From assembly GCA_021846845.1 (NCBI GenBank), contig JAJZWB010000024.1:1-36525 (forward strand): 36,525 nucleotides of DNA. The letters run 5' to 3'. Shown one piece after another: positions 7,422 to 15,265 of the stretch. Positions within the stretch are counted from its first letter, which is position 1. The number at the start of each line of letters is the position of its first letter. The notes beneath the pieces were generated by a model, which was not told the origin of the DNA, made no database searches, and worked only from the letters and a program-made list of their open reading frames with translations. A program made the translations under genes and the position numbers. Source of the DNA: Actinomycetes bacterium (GTDB lineage Bacteria; Actinomycetota; Thermoleophilia; Solirubrobacterales; Solirubrobacteraceae).

Positions 7422-7820
7422 TCAGCGCTCGATCGGCGCTTCGGCCGGAGCCTGGCCCGTGGCCGTCCCGCTGCCGGCGCCGGTCAGGACCGGTGGGGGC
7501 GAGTCGGGCGGCGGCGGGGTCCCGGGCGTGACCTTGATGATCCGGAACCGCAGAACGGCGTCGTCGATCCGAAGGCTGTGCGAGAGGGAGTCCAGCACGG
7601 CCGTGGGTCCGGTGAACTGGATCAGGTGGTACTCGCCCTCGCCCTGATGGGAGATCTCGAAGGTCAGCGGCCTGGCGTGCCATTCGTCCCGCCGCTGCAC
7701 GGTGCCGCCCCCGGCGGCGATCTGCGACTCGACATCGGAGATGAGCTTCGCGCGTCGCTCCTCCTCCACCGCGGTGGAGAGGATGAGCATCAGGTCGTAT
7801 AGGCGTGTGCTGTTGGCCAT
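7422..7820 (-). CDS. rpsF: 30S ribosomal protein S6 with Pro/Ala-rich C-terminal extension
   Basis: The product has 132 residues against the usual 95-100. The core shows YDLMLILSTAVEEERR, GGGTVQRRDEWHARPLTFEI and GEYHLIQFTGP, ending near FRIIKV (about residue 98). The last ~33 residues are a Pro/Ala/Gly/Thr-rich extension that is probably disordered. S6 binds S18 in the small subunit, and here both partners have unusual C-terminal tails. It is the first gene of the rpsF-ssb-rpsR-rplI block, with a candidate promoter at 7856-7861. Confidence 0.95.
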   Translation of the reverse strand: MANSTRLYDLMLILSTAVEEERRAKLISDVESQIAAGGGTVQRRDEWHARPLTFEISHQGEGEYHLIQFTGPTAVLDSLSHSLRIDDAVLRFRIIKVTPGTPPPPDSPPPVLTGAGSGTATGQAPAEAPIER

Positions 7821-7855
7821 CGTGCTTGGTGGTAGCCCATGTGAGGCGGCGGCCG

Positions 7856-7861
7856 ACTATA
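7856..7861 (-). promoter_or_regulatory. Candidate -10 (TATAGT) for the rpsF operon
   Basis: TATAGT on the minus strand ends 35 nt before the rpsF ATG and is the best -10-like hexamer in the otsA-rpsF gap. No clear -35 was seen 16-18 nt upstream. Confidence 0.4.
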
Positions 7862-7917
7862 GCGTGTGCGAGCTCGCCGGCTCTGCCTCCGCGATCCTGC
7901 GAAGCTGACCTCGGCTC

Positions 7918-9381
7918 TCAGCCGGCCCCGGCATCCCGCGCCTTGGCGCGGATGTCGGCCAGCTGCTCGTCTATCCAGTCGCCCGGGTTGCGGGCGGTCA
8001 CGATCGAGACGAGCCCCTGGTGACGACGGCCGCGCTCCTCCGGCGGCATCGTCAGCGCCGCGTGGAGCGAGTCGGACAGCGCCTGGATGTCGAACGGGTT
8101 GACCGAGATGGCGAACTCGCCCAGCTCCTCGTGCGCGCCGGTGTTCTCGGACAGCACCGAGACCCCGGCGCGCTCGTTGACCATCGGGCCCTCCTTGGCG
8201 ACCAGGTTCATGCCGTCGAACATCGCGTTGACCATCAGGACGTCGTAGTGCTTGTAGGCGGCCACAGCCTCCTCCTGGTCGTCGCGCAGCTTCAGCTGGA
8301 TCGGCATCCAGTCCGGCGAGCCGTGCCGGTGGTTGACGACCGCGACGACCGCCTCGATCCGCTCCAGGTACTCCGCGTACTCCGGCACGTCGGTCCGCGA
8401 CGGCATCAGCTGCGCGATGAACGTAACCCGCTCGCGGAACTCCGGGTGCTGCTCCAGGAACGTGTCGAAGGCGCTGAAGCCGCGCAGGACGTTCTTGCTC
8501 AGGTCCGCGCGGTCCACCCGCAGGATCAGGTGGTCCCGGCGGCGGCGCAGCAGCTCCTGCTCAAGCTCGGCCACCCGTGGCCGGGCGGCGACCGCCCGGA
8601 TCGCGCGAGCGTCGATCGGCAGCGGGTAGGCGCGCACCCAGACGTCGCGGTCCCCGACACGGACCACGCCGCGATCGTGGTCGACCTCCAGCTCCATGAG
8701 GTCCTCGCAGCACTGCAGGAAGTTGCGCCGGTAGGAGCGCGTGTGGAAGCCGATGATGTCGTTGGACAGGATCCCGTCGTAGATCTCGCGCCGGATCATC
8801 GACGGCAGCACCCGCCACGAGTCCGACTGGCTCCATGGGATGTGGACGAAGTGGTGCAGGAAGGCGTCCGGCCTGGCGCGGCGGATCAGCGCCGGCAGCG
8901 TGTAGAGGTGATAGTCGTGGACCATCACGATCGGCCGCTCGATCTCCGAGATCTCCTCCAGCACCGCGCGTGCGAGGTCCTCGTTGACGACGTTGTAGCC
9001 GAACTCGAACGCCTCGGTCTCGTTGCGGCGGATGTCCGGAGCGTTGGAGAGATCCCACAGGTAGTGCTGGATGAACCACAGCAGCGGGTTGGCGATGATG
9101 TTGTAGAAGCGGTCGTAGGCGGTGGCGTCGGAGGCGACCAGCTTCACCCGGTACTCATCGCCCTCGGGGCCCCGCACCGGAAACGGCCGTCCCTGAGCGC
9201 GCTGTGCCGCCGCCACGTCCTCCTCCGTCATCGCCGACGCCACCCACGTCACGGGCCGGTGCGACGCAAGGCCGATCAGCGCCGTGACGAGCCCCCCCGT
9301 GCCTCGCCGGATCTCGCCGCCGGGCCCGAAGGTCACCGGACCGCGGTTTGAGACCAGCACGAGTGGCGCCTGGGACGTCAT
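7918..9381 (-). CDS. otsA: Trehalose-6-phosphate synthase (GT20 family)
   Basis: The product has 487 residues, normal for OtsA. It transfers glucose from a nucleotide sugar to glucose-6-phosphate. Visible family features are LVLVSNRGPV at the N-terminus, the glycine-rich loop RRGTGGLVTAL, MVHDYHLYTLPALIR, HHFVHIPWSQSDSWR, the phosphate/nucleotide-binding VDRADLSKNVLRGFSAF and the C-terminal DGMNLVAKEGP. The start at ATG 9381 puts the first beta strand at the very N-terminus; the frame continues to 9483 but that part is unlike the family. No otsB-type phosphatase is adjacent; the upstream gene encodes an IMPase-fold enzyme. A glucosylglycerol-phosphate synthase activity, known in the same family, cannot be excluded from sequence alone. 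Confidence 0.9.
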   Translation of the reverse strand: MTSQAPLVLVSNRGPVTFGPGGEIRRGTGGLVTALIGLASHRPVTWVASAMTEEDVAAAQRAQGRPFPVRGPEGDEYRVKLVASDATAYDRFYNIIANPLLWFIQHYLWDLSNAPDIRRNETEAFEFGYNVVNEDLARAVLEEISEIERPIVMVHDYHLYTLPALIRRARPDAFLHHFVHIPWSQSDSWRVLPSMIRREIYDGILSNDIIGFHTRSYRRNFLQCCEDLMELEVDHDRGVVRVGDRDVWVRAYPLPIDARAIRAVAARPRVAELEQELLRRRRDHLILRVDRADLSKNVLRGFSAFDTFLEQHPEFRERVTFIAQLMPSRTDVPEYAEYLERIEAVVAVVNHRHGSPDWMPIQLKLRDDQEEAVAAYKHYDVLMVNAMFDGMNLVAKEGPMVNERAGVSVLSENTGAHEELGEFAISVNPFDIQALSDSLHAALTMPPEERGRRHQGLVSIVTARNPGDWIDEQLADIRAKARDAGAG

Positions 9382-9393
9382 CGGTCGCCCGAG

Positions 9394-9399
9394 ACGATA
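9394..9399 (-). promoter_or_regulatory. Candidate -10 (TATCGT) for otsA
   Basis: TATCGT on the minus strand ends 12 nt before the otsA ATG, implying a leader of only about 5 nt and no Shine-Dalgarno sequence. No clear -35 was recognised. Confidence 0.35.
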
Positions 9400-9503
9400 A
9401 CCGCCGCGGTCCGGGGGGCGGTGATCCAGCGCCCCGTAAGGACCCGTGCCGCCTCGCCGACGGTGCGGGCGTCGAATCCGCAAGGCAGCCTCCCACCGCC
9501 GGT

Positions 9504-9610
9504 GCGGTCTGCGCGCCCGATCCTGCGCGGCCGCCTCACGGGCGGTGTGCGCGCCCGATCCTGCGCAGCCGCCTCACGGGCGGTGTGCGCGCCCGATCCT
9601 GCGCAGCCGC
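9504..9610. repeat. 38-bp tandem repeat, three copies, overlapping a gene 3' end
   Basis: Copies start at 9504, 9542 and 9580 with an exact 38-bp period; the third diverges after about 31 bp. All share GCGCGCCCGATCCTGCGC. On the minus strand each carries GGGCG-7 nt-CGCCC, a small potential hairpin. The stop codon (9576-9574) and last residues of the IMPase-like gene are encoded by copy 3 and the end of copy 2, so copies 1 and 2 look like duplications of that gene's tail. Confidence 0.88.
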
Positions 9611-10542
9611 TCGATCCCGGCGTCTATCGCCGCCACCAGCTGCGCGTGCAGACCGGGGCTGGCGGCCGAGATCGACGACATCTGGAACTCGTGCCCGGAC
9701 CCGAGCAGCGGCCGGTCGTCCAGGGGCCGTCCCCATCCGTCGGTCACGACTCCGCCCGCCTCGCGCAGGCACAGCCAGGGGGCGGCCAGGTCGTATGGGG
9801 AGTTGTTGAGCACCTGCCCGCCGCCGACGCGCTCGAATCGCTCCCGCATCCACGGCAGCTCGTCGATCATCCGCGAGCCCGCCTCGACGACGGCGTCGAG
9901 CTGACCGGTGATGATCCGGGTCATGCAGAACGCCTGTGACCCCAGCTCGAAGGTCCCGCCCCCGACCGACGAGGCGTCGATCAGCTCGGCGAGCAGCTCG
10001 GCGGTCTCGCGCACCGGCCGCCCGCGGAACCCGTAGCCCCAGAACATCCGCCCAATTTCGGCGTTGGCGCTCAGCGCGACCGGATGCGGGGACTGCAGCA
10101 GCCCAGATCCCGCGGCGGCGAGGAACACGCCGCCGCTCTTGATCTCGACCACGCACGCCTCCGAGACGTCGCCCATCGTGGGCGCGCCGTCGCCCAGCGG
10201 CGCCAGGGCCACCGCGACGCAGGCCGACTCCAGCCCGGCCAGCGCCGGCCTGGTCCCGTCGATCGGGTCGACCACGAGCACGTCGGTCGCGTCCGCCTCC
10301 GCCACCAGGCCGCGGTCCTCGGAGTACCACGCCGCGCGCGGCGCTCGATCGGCCAGGAACGACGCGAGCGCGTGCTCGGCGATCTCGTCGATCGCGAAGG
10401 TGACGTCGCCGCCCTCGCCGGTGCGGCCGTGGATGCGCCCGGCGTGCCGACCGAGCTCGGGCGCCACGGCGTTGCGGAGAGCCACCGCGAGCTCGCGAAC
10501 CAGCCCGAGCCGTGAGGCGCCTGTGAGGGCTTGCGCGGCCAT
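9574..10542 (-). CDS. Inositol-monophosphatase-fold phosphatase
   Basis: The product has 322 residues. It shows the Mg-dependent IMPase superfamily signatures: an acidic residue pair near SEDRGLV (~95), the metal-binding DPIDGT (~118) and a C-terminal YDLAAPWLCLREAGGVV that corresponds to the WDxAAG region (Trp replaced by Tyr). The residues after DGT (RPALAGL) differ from the TNFxHG of inositol monophosphatases, so the substrate is uncertain; other family members act on fructose-1,6-bisphosphate, PAP or histidinol phosphate. It lies upstream of otsA on the same strand (192-bp gap with a tandem repeat). The ATG at 10542 is preceded 6 nt upstream by TAGGTT, suggesting a leaderless mRNA. Confidence 0.85.
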   Translation of the reverse strand: MAAQALTGASRLGLVRELAVALRNAVAPELGRHAGRIHGRTGEGGDVTFAIDEIAEHALASFLADRAPRAAWYSEDRGLVAEADATDVLVVDPIDGTRPALAGLESACVAVALAPLGDGAPTMGDVSEACVVEIKSGGVFLAAAGSGLLQSPHPVALSANAEIGRMFWGYGFRGRPVRETAELLAELIDASSVGGGTFELGSQAFCMTRIITGQLDAVVEAGSRMIDELPWMRERFERVGGGQVLNNSPYDLAAPWLCLREAGGVVTDGWGRPLDDRPLLGSGHEFQMSSISAASPGLHAQLVAAIDAGIERLRRIGRAHRP

Positions 10543-10548
10543 CGGCGA

Positions 10549-10554
10549 AACCTA
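10549..10554 (-). promoter_or_regulatory. Candidate -10 (TAGGTT), leaderless type, for the IMPase-like gene
   Basis: The hexamer TAGGTT on the minus strand ends 6 nt before the ATG at 10542. It faces the carbonic anhydrase promoter across an 81-bp divergent gap. Confidence 0.5.
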
Positions 10555-10611
10555 TCCGGCTCCATCCTGCGGGGGAGCGCCGGCATGGTCGCGTCCCCCG
10601 GTGCGGCCGGT

Positions 10612-10617
10612 TAGCCT
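10612..10617 (+). promoter_or_regulatory. Candidate -10 (TAGCCT), leaderless type, for carbonic anhydrase
   Basis: TAGCCT ends 6 nt before the ATG at 10624, placing the expected transcription start at or next to the start codon. There is no Shine-Dalgarno sequence. Confidence 0.5.
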
Positions 10618-10623
10618 GCCGAC

Positions 10624-11172
10624 ATGGCCGGCGTCGGCGACCACGACCGTGCAGACGACAACGAGATCGAGGGGATGCTCGCCGCCAACCGGCGGTGGGC
10701 GAGCCTTCTCGGAGAGGGCGGTCCGGCGCCCGGGGTGTCTGCCAGGCCGGTGCGGCGGGTCGCGATCGTCTCCTGCATGGACGCGCGCCTGGACGTCCAC
10801 GCCGCGCTTGGCCTCCGCTCCGGAGACGCGCACGTGATCCGCAACGCGGGCGGTGCCGTGACCGACGACGTGATCCGCTCGCTGGCGATCTCCCAGCGAC
10901 GGCTGGGCACGCGTGAGGTGGTCCTGATCCACCACACCGACTGCGGCATGCTCACGTTCACCGACGACGAGCTCCGGTTCGAGATCGAGCGCGATACCGG
11001 CATCCGGCCTCCGTGGGCGGCCGAGGCGTTCGTCGATCTCGACGCGGACGTGCGCCAGTCGATCGGCCGGGTCGTCTCCTCGCCCTTCCTGCCGCACACC
11101 GAATCGGTTCGAGGCTTCGTCTACGACGTCGCCACAGGGCTGCTGCGCGAGGTCGAGCCCGGCCCGGCGTAG
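10624..11172 (+). CDS. Beta-class carbonic anhydrase
   Basis: The product has 182 residues and should interconvert CO2 and bicarbonate with a catalytic zinc. Zinc ligands are C51 (in SCMDARLD), H104 and C107 (in HHTDCGM); the Asp-Arg dyad is D53 and R55. The stretch VIRNAGGAVTDDVIRSL is typical. The size and motif set resemble the short mycobacterial beta-carbonic anhydrase group. It is monocistronic, divergent from the IMPase-like gene, and convergent with the histidine kinase gene, which ends 24 bp downstream. Confidence 0.92.
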   Translation: MAGVGDHDRADDNEIEGMLAANRRWASLLGEGGPAPGVSARPVRRVAIVSCMDARLDVHAALGLRSGDAHVIRNAGGAVTDDVIRSLAISQRRLGTREVVLIHHTDCGMLTFTDDELRFEIERDTGIRPPWAAEAFVDLDADVRQSIGRVVSSPFLPHTESVRGFVYDVATGLLREVEPGPA

Positions 11173-11196
11173 CCCGCGCTGCGCCGGCGCGCGCGC

Positions 11197-12630
11197 TCAG
11201 CCCCGGATCTCCAGCGTGAAGGTCGTCGCGCCCGCCTGCGAGACGACCCTCAGCCCCCCCTCCATCCGCTCTGCCAGCTCCGACGCGATCGCCAGTCCCA
11301 GGCCCGATCCCTGGGCGTCGTCGCCCGTGTAGAAGGGCTCGAAGATCCGCCGCTGGACGTCGGGGTCGATGCCCTCGCCGTCGTCGCGCACCGTCACCGT
11401 GACGAGGTCGTCGCGGCGCCTCGCGCTGACGACGATCTGGGTGCCGCGCGGGGTGTGCGTGAGCGCGTTGTCGATCAGGATGCGCAGGATCTGCGCGACG
11501 CGAACCGGGTCGCACTGGGCCAGGATCGGCTGGCCTGCAGGAAGTCTCAGCTCCAGGCGCGAGTCGTGCTGCGCCAGCGCCGGCTCGAACTCGCCCGAGA
11601 CCGAGCGCGTCAGCTCCGCGAGGTCGACCTCCTCCGGGCGCAGCTCCAGCGCGCCGGAGTCCAGTCGGCTGAGGTCAAGCAGGTCGATCGACAGCTTGTG
11701 CAGGCGCTGCACCTGCTCGCGCACCTGGTCCAGGAAGCGCCTTCGCGTCTCGGGGTCCAGCTCCTCGTCCTCCAGCAGCTCGACGAAACCGCCCAGCGAG
11801 AAGACCGGCGTGCGCAGCTCGTGCGAGGCGGTTGCGATGAACCTCTTGCGTGCCTGGTCCATCCGCTGGAGCTGCTGCTGCATCTCGTTGAAGGCGACCG
11901 CGAGCCGCCCCAGCTCATCGGCGGAGTCGACCGGGATGCGGCGGCTGAAGTCGCCCCCGGCGACCTGCCTGACGGCCACCTCCAGGCGCGTCACCCTTCG
12001 CGCCAGCGCGCGCGCGACCACGTAGCCCGCGAGCAGCGCCAGCGCGAGCGCGATACCGCCGGCGGCCAGCGCCTCGTGGCGCACCGTGTTCACGGTCCGC
12101 ATCACGTCGGCCAGCGGCGCCGAGAAGACGATCACCCAGCCGATGCCGCCGTCGCCGAACCGGACCGGCCGCGCCGCGGCCCCGATCGAGCCGCCCGCGG
12201 TCTCCTCGATCCCGGACGCAGGACGGCCGGTGCTGAGCGCCCTTCGAGCCACGCCGAGCTCCGGTGCGGTGCTCGGCGACGGGCCGCTCGAATCCAGCTG
12301 CACCGCCAGCTGGGCCACCCCGAGCGCGCGGTTGACCGACATCACGGTCACCCGGTCGCCCGAGGCGGCAGCCGCCTGATCGGCGAGCGCGTGAAGCGCG
12401 CGCGCCGGCGTCGCGCTTCCCAGCGCCCTGGCGATCCTGCCGGAGTGGGCCCGCGCGGCGCCCGACAGGGCGGCGAGCTTCTGCCCCGTAAGCCGGCTCT
12501 CGAGGCCGGGCGCGACGTACAGGTACAGAGCGGCGACGGCCAGCAGGGTGACGCCGAAGAACATCAGCGCCAGCCGGTCCGAGAGCGACAGGCTCAGCCG
12601 GTCACGGAGGGCGCGTCGCATCCCGGTCAA
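11197..12630 (-). CDS. Membrane sensor histidine kinase (HAMP-HisKA-HATPase)
   Basis: The product has 477 residues. TM1 is about 20-41, followed by an extracytoplasmic sensor of about 145 residues, TM2 (about 187-208), HAMP (about 208-258), then the dimerisation helix with the phospho-accepting H270 in ATASHELRTPV. The ATP-binding domain shows the N box ILIDNALTHT (N386), G1 DDGEGI (415-420) and G2 GSGLGLAI (440-447). It lies 21 bp downstream of its response regulator, so the pair is co-transcribed. The sensor domain is not recognisable beyond its topology, so the stimulus is unknown. The neighbouring sortase-type and cell-wall genes make an envelope signal plausible, but that is inference. 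Confidence 0.95.
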   Translation of the reverse strand: MTGMRRALRDRLSLSLSDRLALMFFGVTLLAVAALYLYVAPGLESRLTGQKLAALSGAARAHSGRIARALGSATPARALHALADQAAAASGDRVTVMSVNRALGVAQLAVQLDSSGPSPSTAPELGVARRALSTGRPASGIEETAGGSIGAAARPVRFGDGGIGWVIVFSAPLADVMRTVNTVRHEALAAGGIALALALLAGYVVARALARRVTRLEVAVRQVAGGDFSRRIPVDSADELGRLAVAFNEMQQQLQRMDQARKRFIATASHELRTPVFSLGGFVELLEDEELDPETRRRFLDQVREQVQRLHKLSIDLLDLSRLDSGALELRPEEVDLAELTRSVSGEFEPALAQHDSRLELRLPAGQPILAQCDPVRVAQILRILIDNALTHTPRGTQIVVSARRRDDLVTVTVRDDGEGIDPDVQRRIFEPFYTGDDAQGSGLGLAIASELAERMEGGLRVVSQAGATTFTLEIRG

Positions 12631-12651
12631 AGACGCCGGCCCGAGGCCGCG

Positions 12652-13389
12652 TCACTCGGGGTCGGTGTCCCGGAAGCGGTAGCCCACCCCACGGACCGTG
12701 AACAGGTACTCGGGGTCCTTGGGGTCTCGCTCGACCTTCTCCCGCACGTGGCGGATGTGCACGTCGATCGTGCGCGGGTCGCGGTAGGCCGAGTCGCCCC
12801 AGATCCGCGACAGCAGCATGTCGCGCGTGAACACCCGCCCCGGGGCGCGCGCCAGCGCCGCCAGGATCTCGAACTCGACGTAGGTCAGGTGCGCCTCGTC
12901 GCCCCTGACGCGGACCGTCCGCTTGGCGAGGTCGATCCGCAGGTCGCGCACCTCCAGCGGCGCCTCGTCGGGCTCGGCGCCGTCCGGGCGGGTCATCTCG
13001 GAGCGACGCAGCGCCGCCTTGATCCGGCTGGAGAACTCGCGCAGCGAGAACGGCTTGGTGATGTAGTCGTCGGCGCCCAGCTCGAGTCCCACGACCTTGT
13101 CGATCTCCTCGGACTTGGCCGTCAGCATGATGATCGGCACCGAGCTGCGGCTCCGCAGCCGCCGGCAGACCTCCAGTCCGTCCATGCGGGGCAGCATCAG
13201 GTCGAGCACGACCAGGTCGAACCGCTGCTCGTCGAAGCGCTCGAGCGCCTGGCGCCCGTCGGTCGCCTGGACGACGTCGTAGCCCTCCCTGCGCAGCGGG
13301 TAGGAGAGCAGCGTCTGGATCGACTGCTCGTCGTCGACGAGCAGGATGCGCGCGCCGCGCTCTGGCACCGTCGTGTCGGCCACCGCCAT
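12652..13389 (-). CDS. OmpR/PhoB-family response regulator
   Basis: The product has 245 residues from the ATG. The receiver domain begins ARILLVDDEQS with acidic D19/D20, phospho-acceptor D63 (VVLDLMLPRMDG), T90 and K112 (ADDYITKPF). The C-terminal winged helix shows LTYVEFEILAALARAPGRVF and DVHIRHVREKVE, ending VRGVGYRF. It should bind DNA as a dimer when phosphorylated by the downstream kinase. The start is uncertain: ATG 13389 lies only 2 nt after a TACCCT box, whereas GTG 13383 (two codons in) lies 8 nt after it and fits the leaderless spacing seen elsewhere here. Confidence 0.95.
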   Translation of the reverse strand: MAVADTTVPERGARILLVDDEQSIQTLLSYPLRREGYDVVQATDGRQALERFDEQRFDLVVLDLMLPRMDGLEVCRRLRSRSSVPIIMLTAKSEEIDKVVGLELGADDYITKPFSLREFSSRIKAALRRSEMTRPDGAEPDEAPLEVRDLRIDLAKRTVRVRGDEAHLTYVEFEILAALARAPGRVFTRDMLLSRIWGDSAYRDPRTIDVHIRHVREKVERDPKDPEYLFTVRGVGYRFRDTDPE

Positions 13390-13391
13390 CA

Positions 13392-13397
13392 AGGGTA
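13392..13397 (-). promoter_or_regulatory. Candidate -10 (TACCCT) for the two-component operon
   Basis: TACCCT on the minus strand is 8 nt from GTG 13383. It is divergent from the TAACCT box at 13432-13437. Confidence 0.35.
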
Positions 13398-13431
13398 GAG
13401 CGCCGATGCAGCCGGCGAGGGGCGCGCCGGA

Positions 13432-13437
13432 TAACCT
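13432..13437 (+). promoter_or_regulatory. Candidate -10 (TAACCT), leaderless type, for the M28-like/sortase operon
   Basis: TAACCT ends 7 nt before ATG 13445, and no ribosome-binding site is visible. Confidence 0.5.
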
Positions 13438-13444
13438 CTGCGCG

Positions 13445-15265
13445 ATGCTCGATCCGCGGATCTACCGGACGGGCCTGATCGTCGCGGTGCTGGCGCTCGT
13501 GGTGCTCGCGTTCTCCTTGCGCAACCAGCAGGGGGCGCTGAGTCCATCGCTTGCGCCACAGGCGTTCGACGGCGCCAACGTGACCGCCTCGATGCGCTCG
13601 ATCGCCGCCGGCGACCCCAGCCGCATCCCCGGCTCCAGCGGTGACGATGCGCTCGCGTCAGAGGTCTCCGCGACGCTTCGCGCCGACGGCTTCACGCCGA
13701 CGATCGACACCTTCCCGGCGAGCACCGTGGGTGGCACCGTGACGCTTGAGAACGTGCTCGGGATCCGGCCGGGGATGCAGGCGGGGAGCATCGCGATCGT
13801 GGCGCCCCGGGACGCGCCCGGCCTGGCCGGCACCTCCGGAACCGCGATGCTGATGGAGCTCGCCCGGGATCTCGCGGGCGAGACGTTGCATCGCACCGTC
13901 GTGCTGGCCTCGATCAGCGGAGCTCAGGGAGCGGCCGGCGTGGCCCGCCTTGCGCAGACGCTGCCCGCGCCCGTGGACGCGGTGATCGTGATCGGCGACG
14001 TCGCCAGCGCGAGTGTGCGCCAGCCGACGGTGATCCCCTGGTCGTCAAGCCGTACCGCGGCGCCGCCGCTGCTGCGCAACACGCTTGCCGCGGCGCTCTC
14101 GTCGCAGGCGTCGCTCGGCGCGGGCACGACCGGCGTCGGGGCGCAGTTCGCCCGGCTGGCGTTCCCGTTCACGCTCGGCCAGCAGGGACCGCTCGGCGCC
14201 GCCGGGATCCCGGCCGTGGAGCTGTCCCTCTCCGGGGAGTCGGGACCGGCGCCCGGATCGGCCGTGCTGGACGCGGGCCGGGTCACCGCGATCGGGCGCG
14301 CGGTGCTGTCGGCCGTGTCGGCGCTCGATGCGGGCCCGGCCGTTCCACCTCCCTCCTCCTACCTGCTGCTCGACGGCAAGGTCGTGCCCGGGGGAGCGCT
14401 CTCGCTGTTCTCGATCGCACTGCTCGCGCCGATCCTGCTGACCGCGGTCGACGCCGTCGCTCGCGCGCGCCGCCGGGGGCACCGGATCGTCCGCTCGCTG
14501 GCGCTGGTGCTGCTCGCCGCCGCCCCGTTCGCCGTGGCGGTATTGGTGGTCCTGGTCTCCTCGCTTGCCGGCGCGCTGCCCGTTGCTCCGCCCGGTCCGG
14601 TGCTCCCCGGCTCGATCCCGGCGGGCGGCTCCGGGATCGAGGTGCTGGTCGTCGCGGCGCTCGCCGCGGCGGCGGTCGCGGCCGCCGGCCTGTGGACGGC
14701 GAGAAGCTGGGGCGCGCTGCCGGGCGGTTCACGAGCCACGGCGCGCGGCCGCGGCCGCGGTTCTCGGGCGCACGAGGGCCCGGAGCCCCCGGTTCCGGGC
14801 GGCGCGATCTCCGCGGTGCTGCTCGTCCTCTGCGCGGCGGCGTTCGCGATCTGGCTGCAGAACCCGTTCGCCGCCCTGCTGCTGATGCCGGCGCTTCACC
14901 TGTGGCTGCTGGCGATCAACCCCGACGTGCGCCTGGCGCTCCCGCTGCGCCTGGCGCTCGTGCTCGTCGGGATGGCGCCGGTGGCGCTGATCGTCGTGTA
15001 CTACGCAAACCGGTTCGGCTACGGCCCGGGCGCGCTTCTGTGGCAGGCCGTGCTGCTGCTCGCCGGGCACGGGGTCAGCGCGGCGGCCGCGATCGTGTGG
15101 AGCGTGGTGCTGGGCTGCCTGCTGGTCGTGGTGGTCCTGAGCACGCTCGCCGTCTCAGGGTCGAGGCCGGAGGTCGTCGACGTGACCGTGCGCGGGCCGC
15201 TGACATACGCCGGCCCGGGATCGCTCGGCGGAACCGAGTCTGCGCTTCGAAGGGCCAGCCGATGA
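13445..15265 (+). CDS. Polytopic membrane protein with degenerate M28-peptidase-like domain
   Basis: The product has 606 residues. TM1 is about 10-24. A domain of about 280 residues outside the membrane follows (about 40-310), then roughly eight hydrophobic segments from about 325 to 590. The outer domain has the layout of M28 aminopeptidases: IAIVAPRDA (117-124) sits where ivvgAHyDs is expected, GLAGTSGTAMLMELARDL (126-143) where GAnDNASGvAallElArxL is expected, and ASISGAQGAAG where the EE-containing strand lies. The zinc-ligand His, the bridging Asp and the Glu pair are all replaced, so it is probably catalytically dead. The start at ATG 13445 follows a TAACCT box; the frame continues upstream into the divergent response regulator. 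Its stop overlaps the sortase start (ATGA). Confidence 0.75.
   Translation: MLDPRIYRTGLIVAVLALVVLAFSLRNQQGALSPSLAPQAFDGANVTASMRSIAAGDPSRIPGSSGDDALASEVSATLRADGFTPTIDTFPASTVGGTVTLENVLGIRPGMQAGSIAIVAPRDAPGLAGTSGTAMLMELARDLAGETLHRTVVLASISGAQGAAGVARLAQTLPAPVDAVIVIGDVASASVRQPTVIPWSSSRTAAPPLLRNTLAAALSSQASLGAGTTGVGAQFARLAFPFTLGQQGPLGAAGIPAVELSLSGESGPAPGSAVLDAGRVTAIGRAVLSAVSALDAGPAVPPPSSYLLLDGKVVPGGALSLFSIALLAPILLTAVDAVARARRRGHRIVRSLALVLLAAAPFAVAVLVVLVSSLAGALPVAPPGPVLPGSIPAGGSGIEVLVVAALAAAAVAAAGLWTARSWGALPGGSRATARGRGRGSRAHEGPEPPVPGGAISAVLLVLCAAAFAIWLQNPFAALLLMPALHLWLLAINPDVRLALPLRLALVLVGMAPVALIVVYYANRFGYGPGALLWQAVLLLAGHGVSAAAAIVWSVVLGCLLVVVVLSTLAVSGSRPEVVDVTVRGPLTYAGPGSLGGTESALRRASR

Noticed and set aside
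11455-13398. Plus-strand open frame of 647 codons opposite the two-component genes
   Set aside because: Shadow of the kinase and regulator, both of which have full motif sets.
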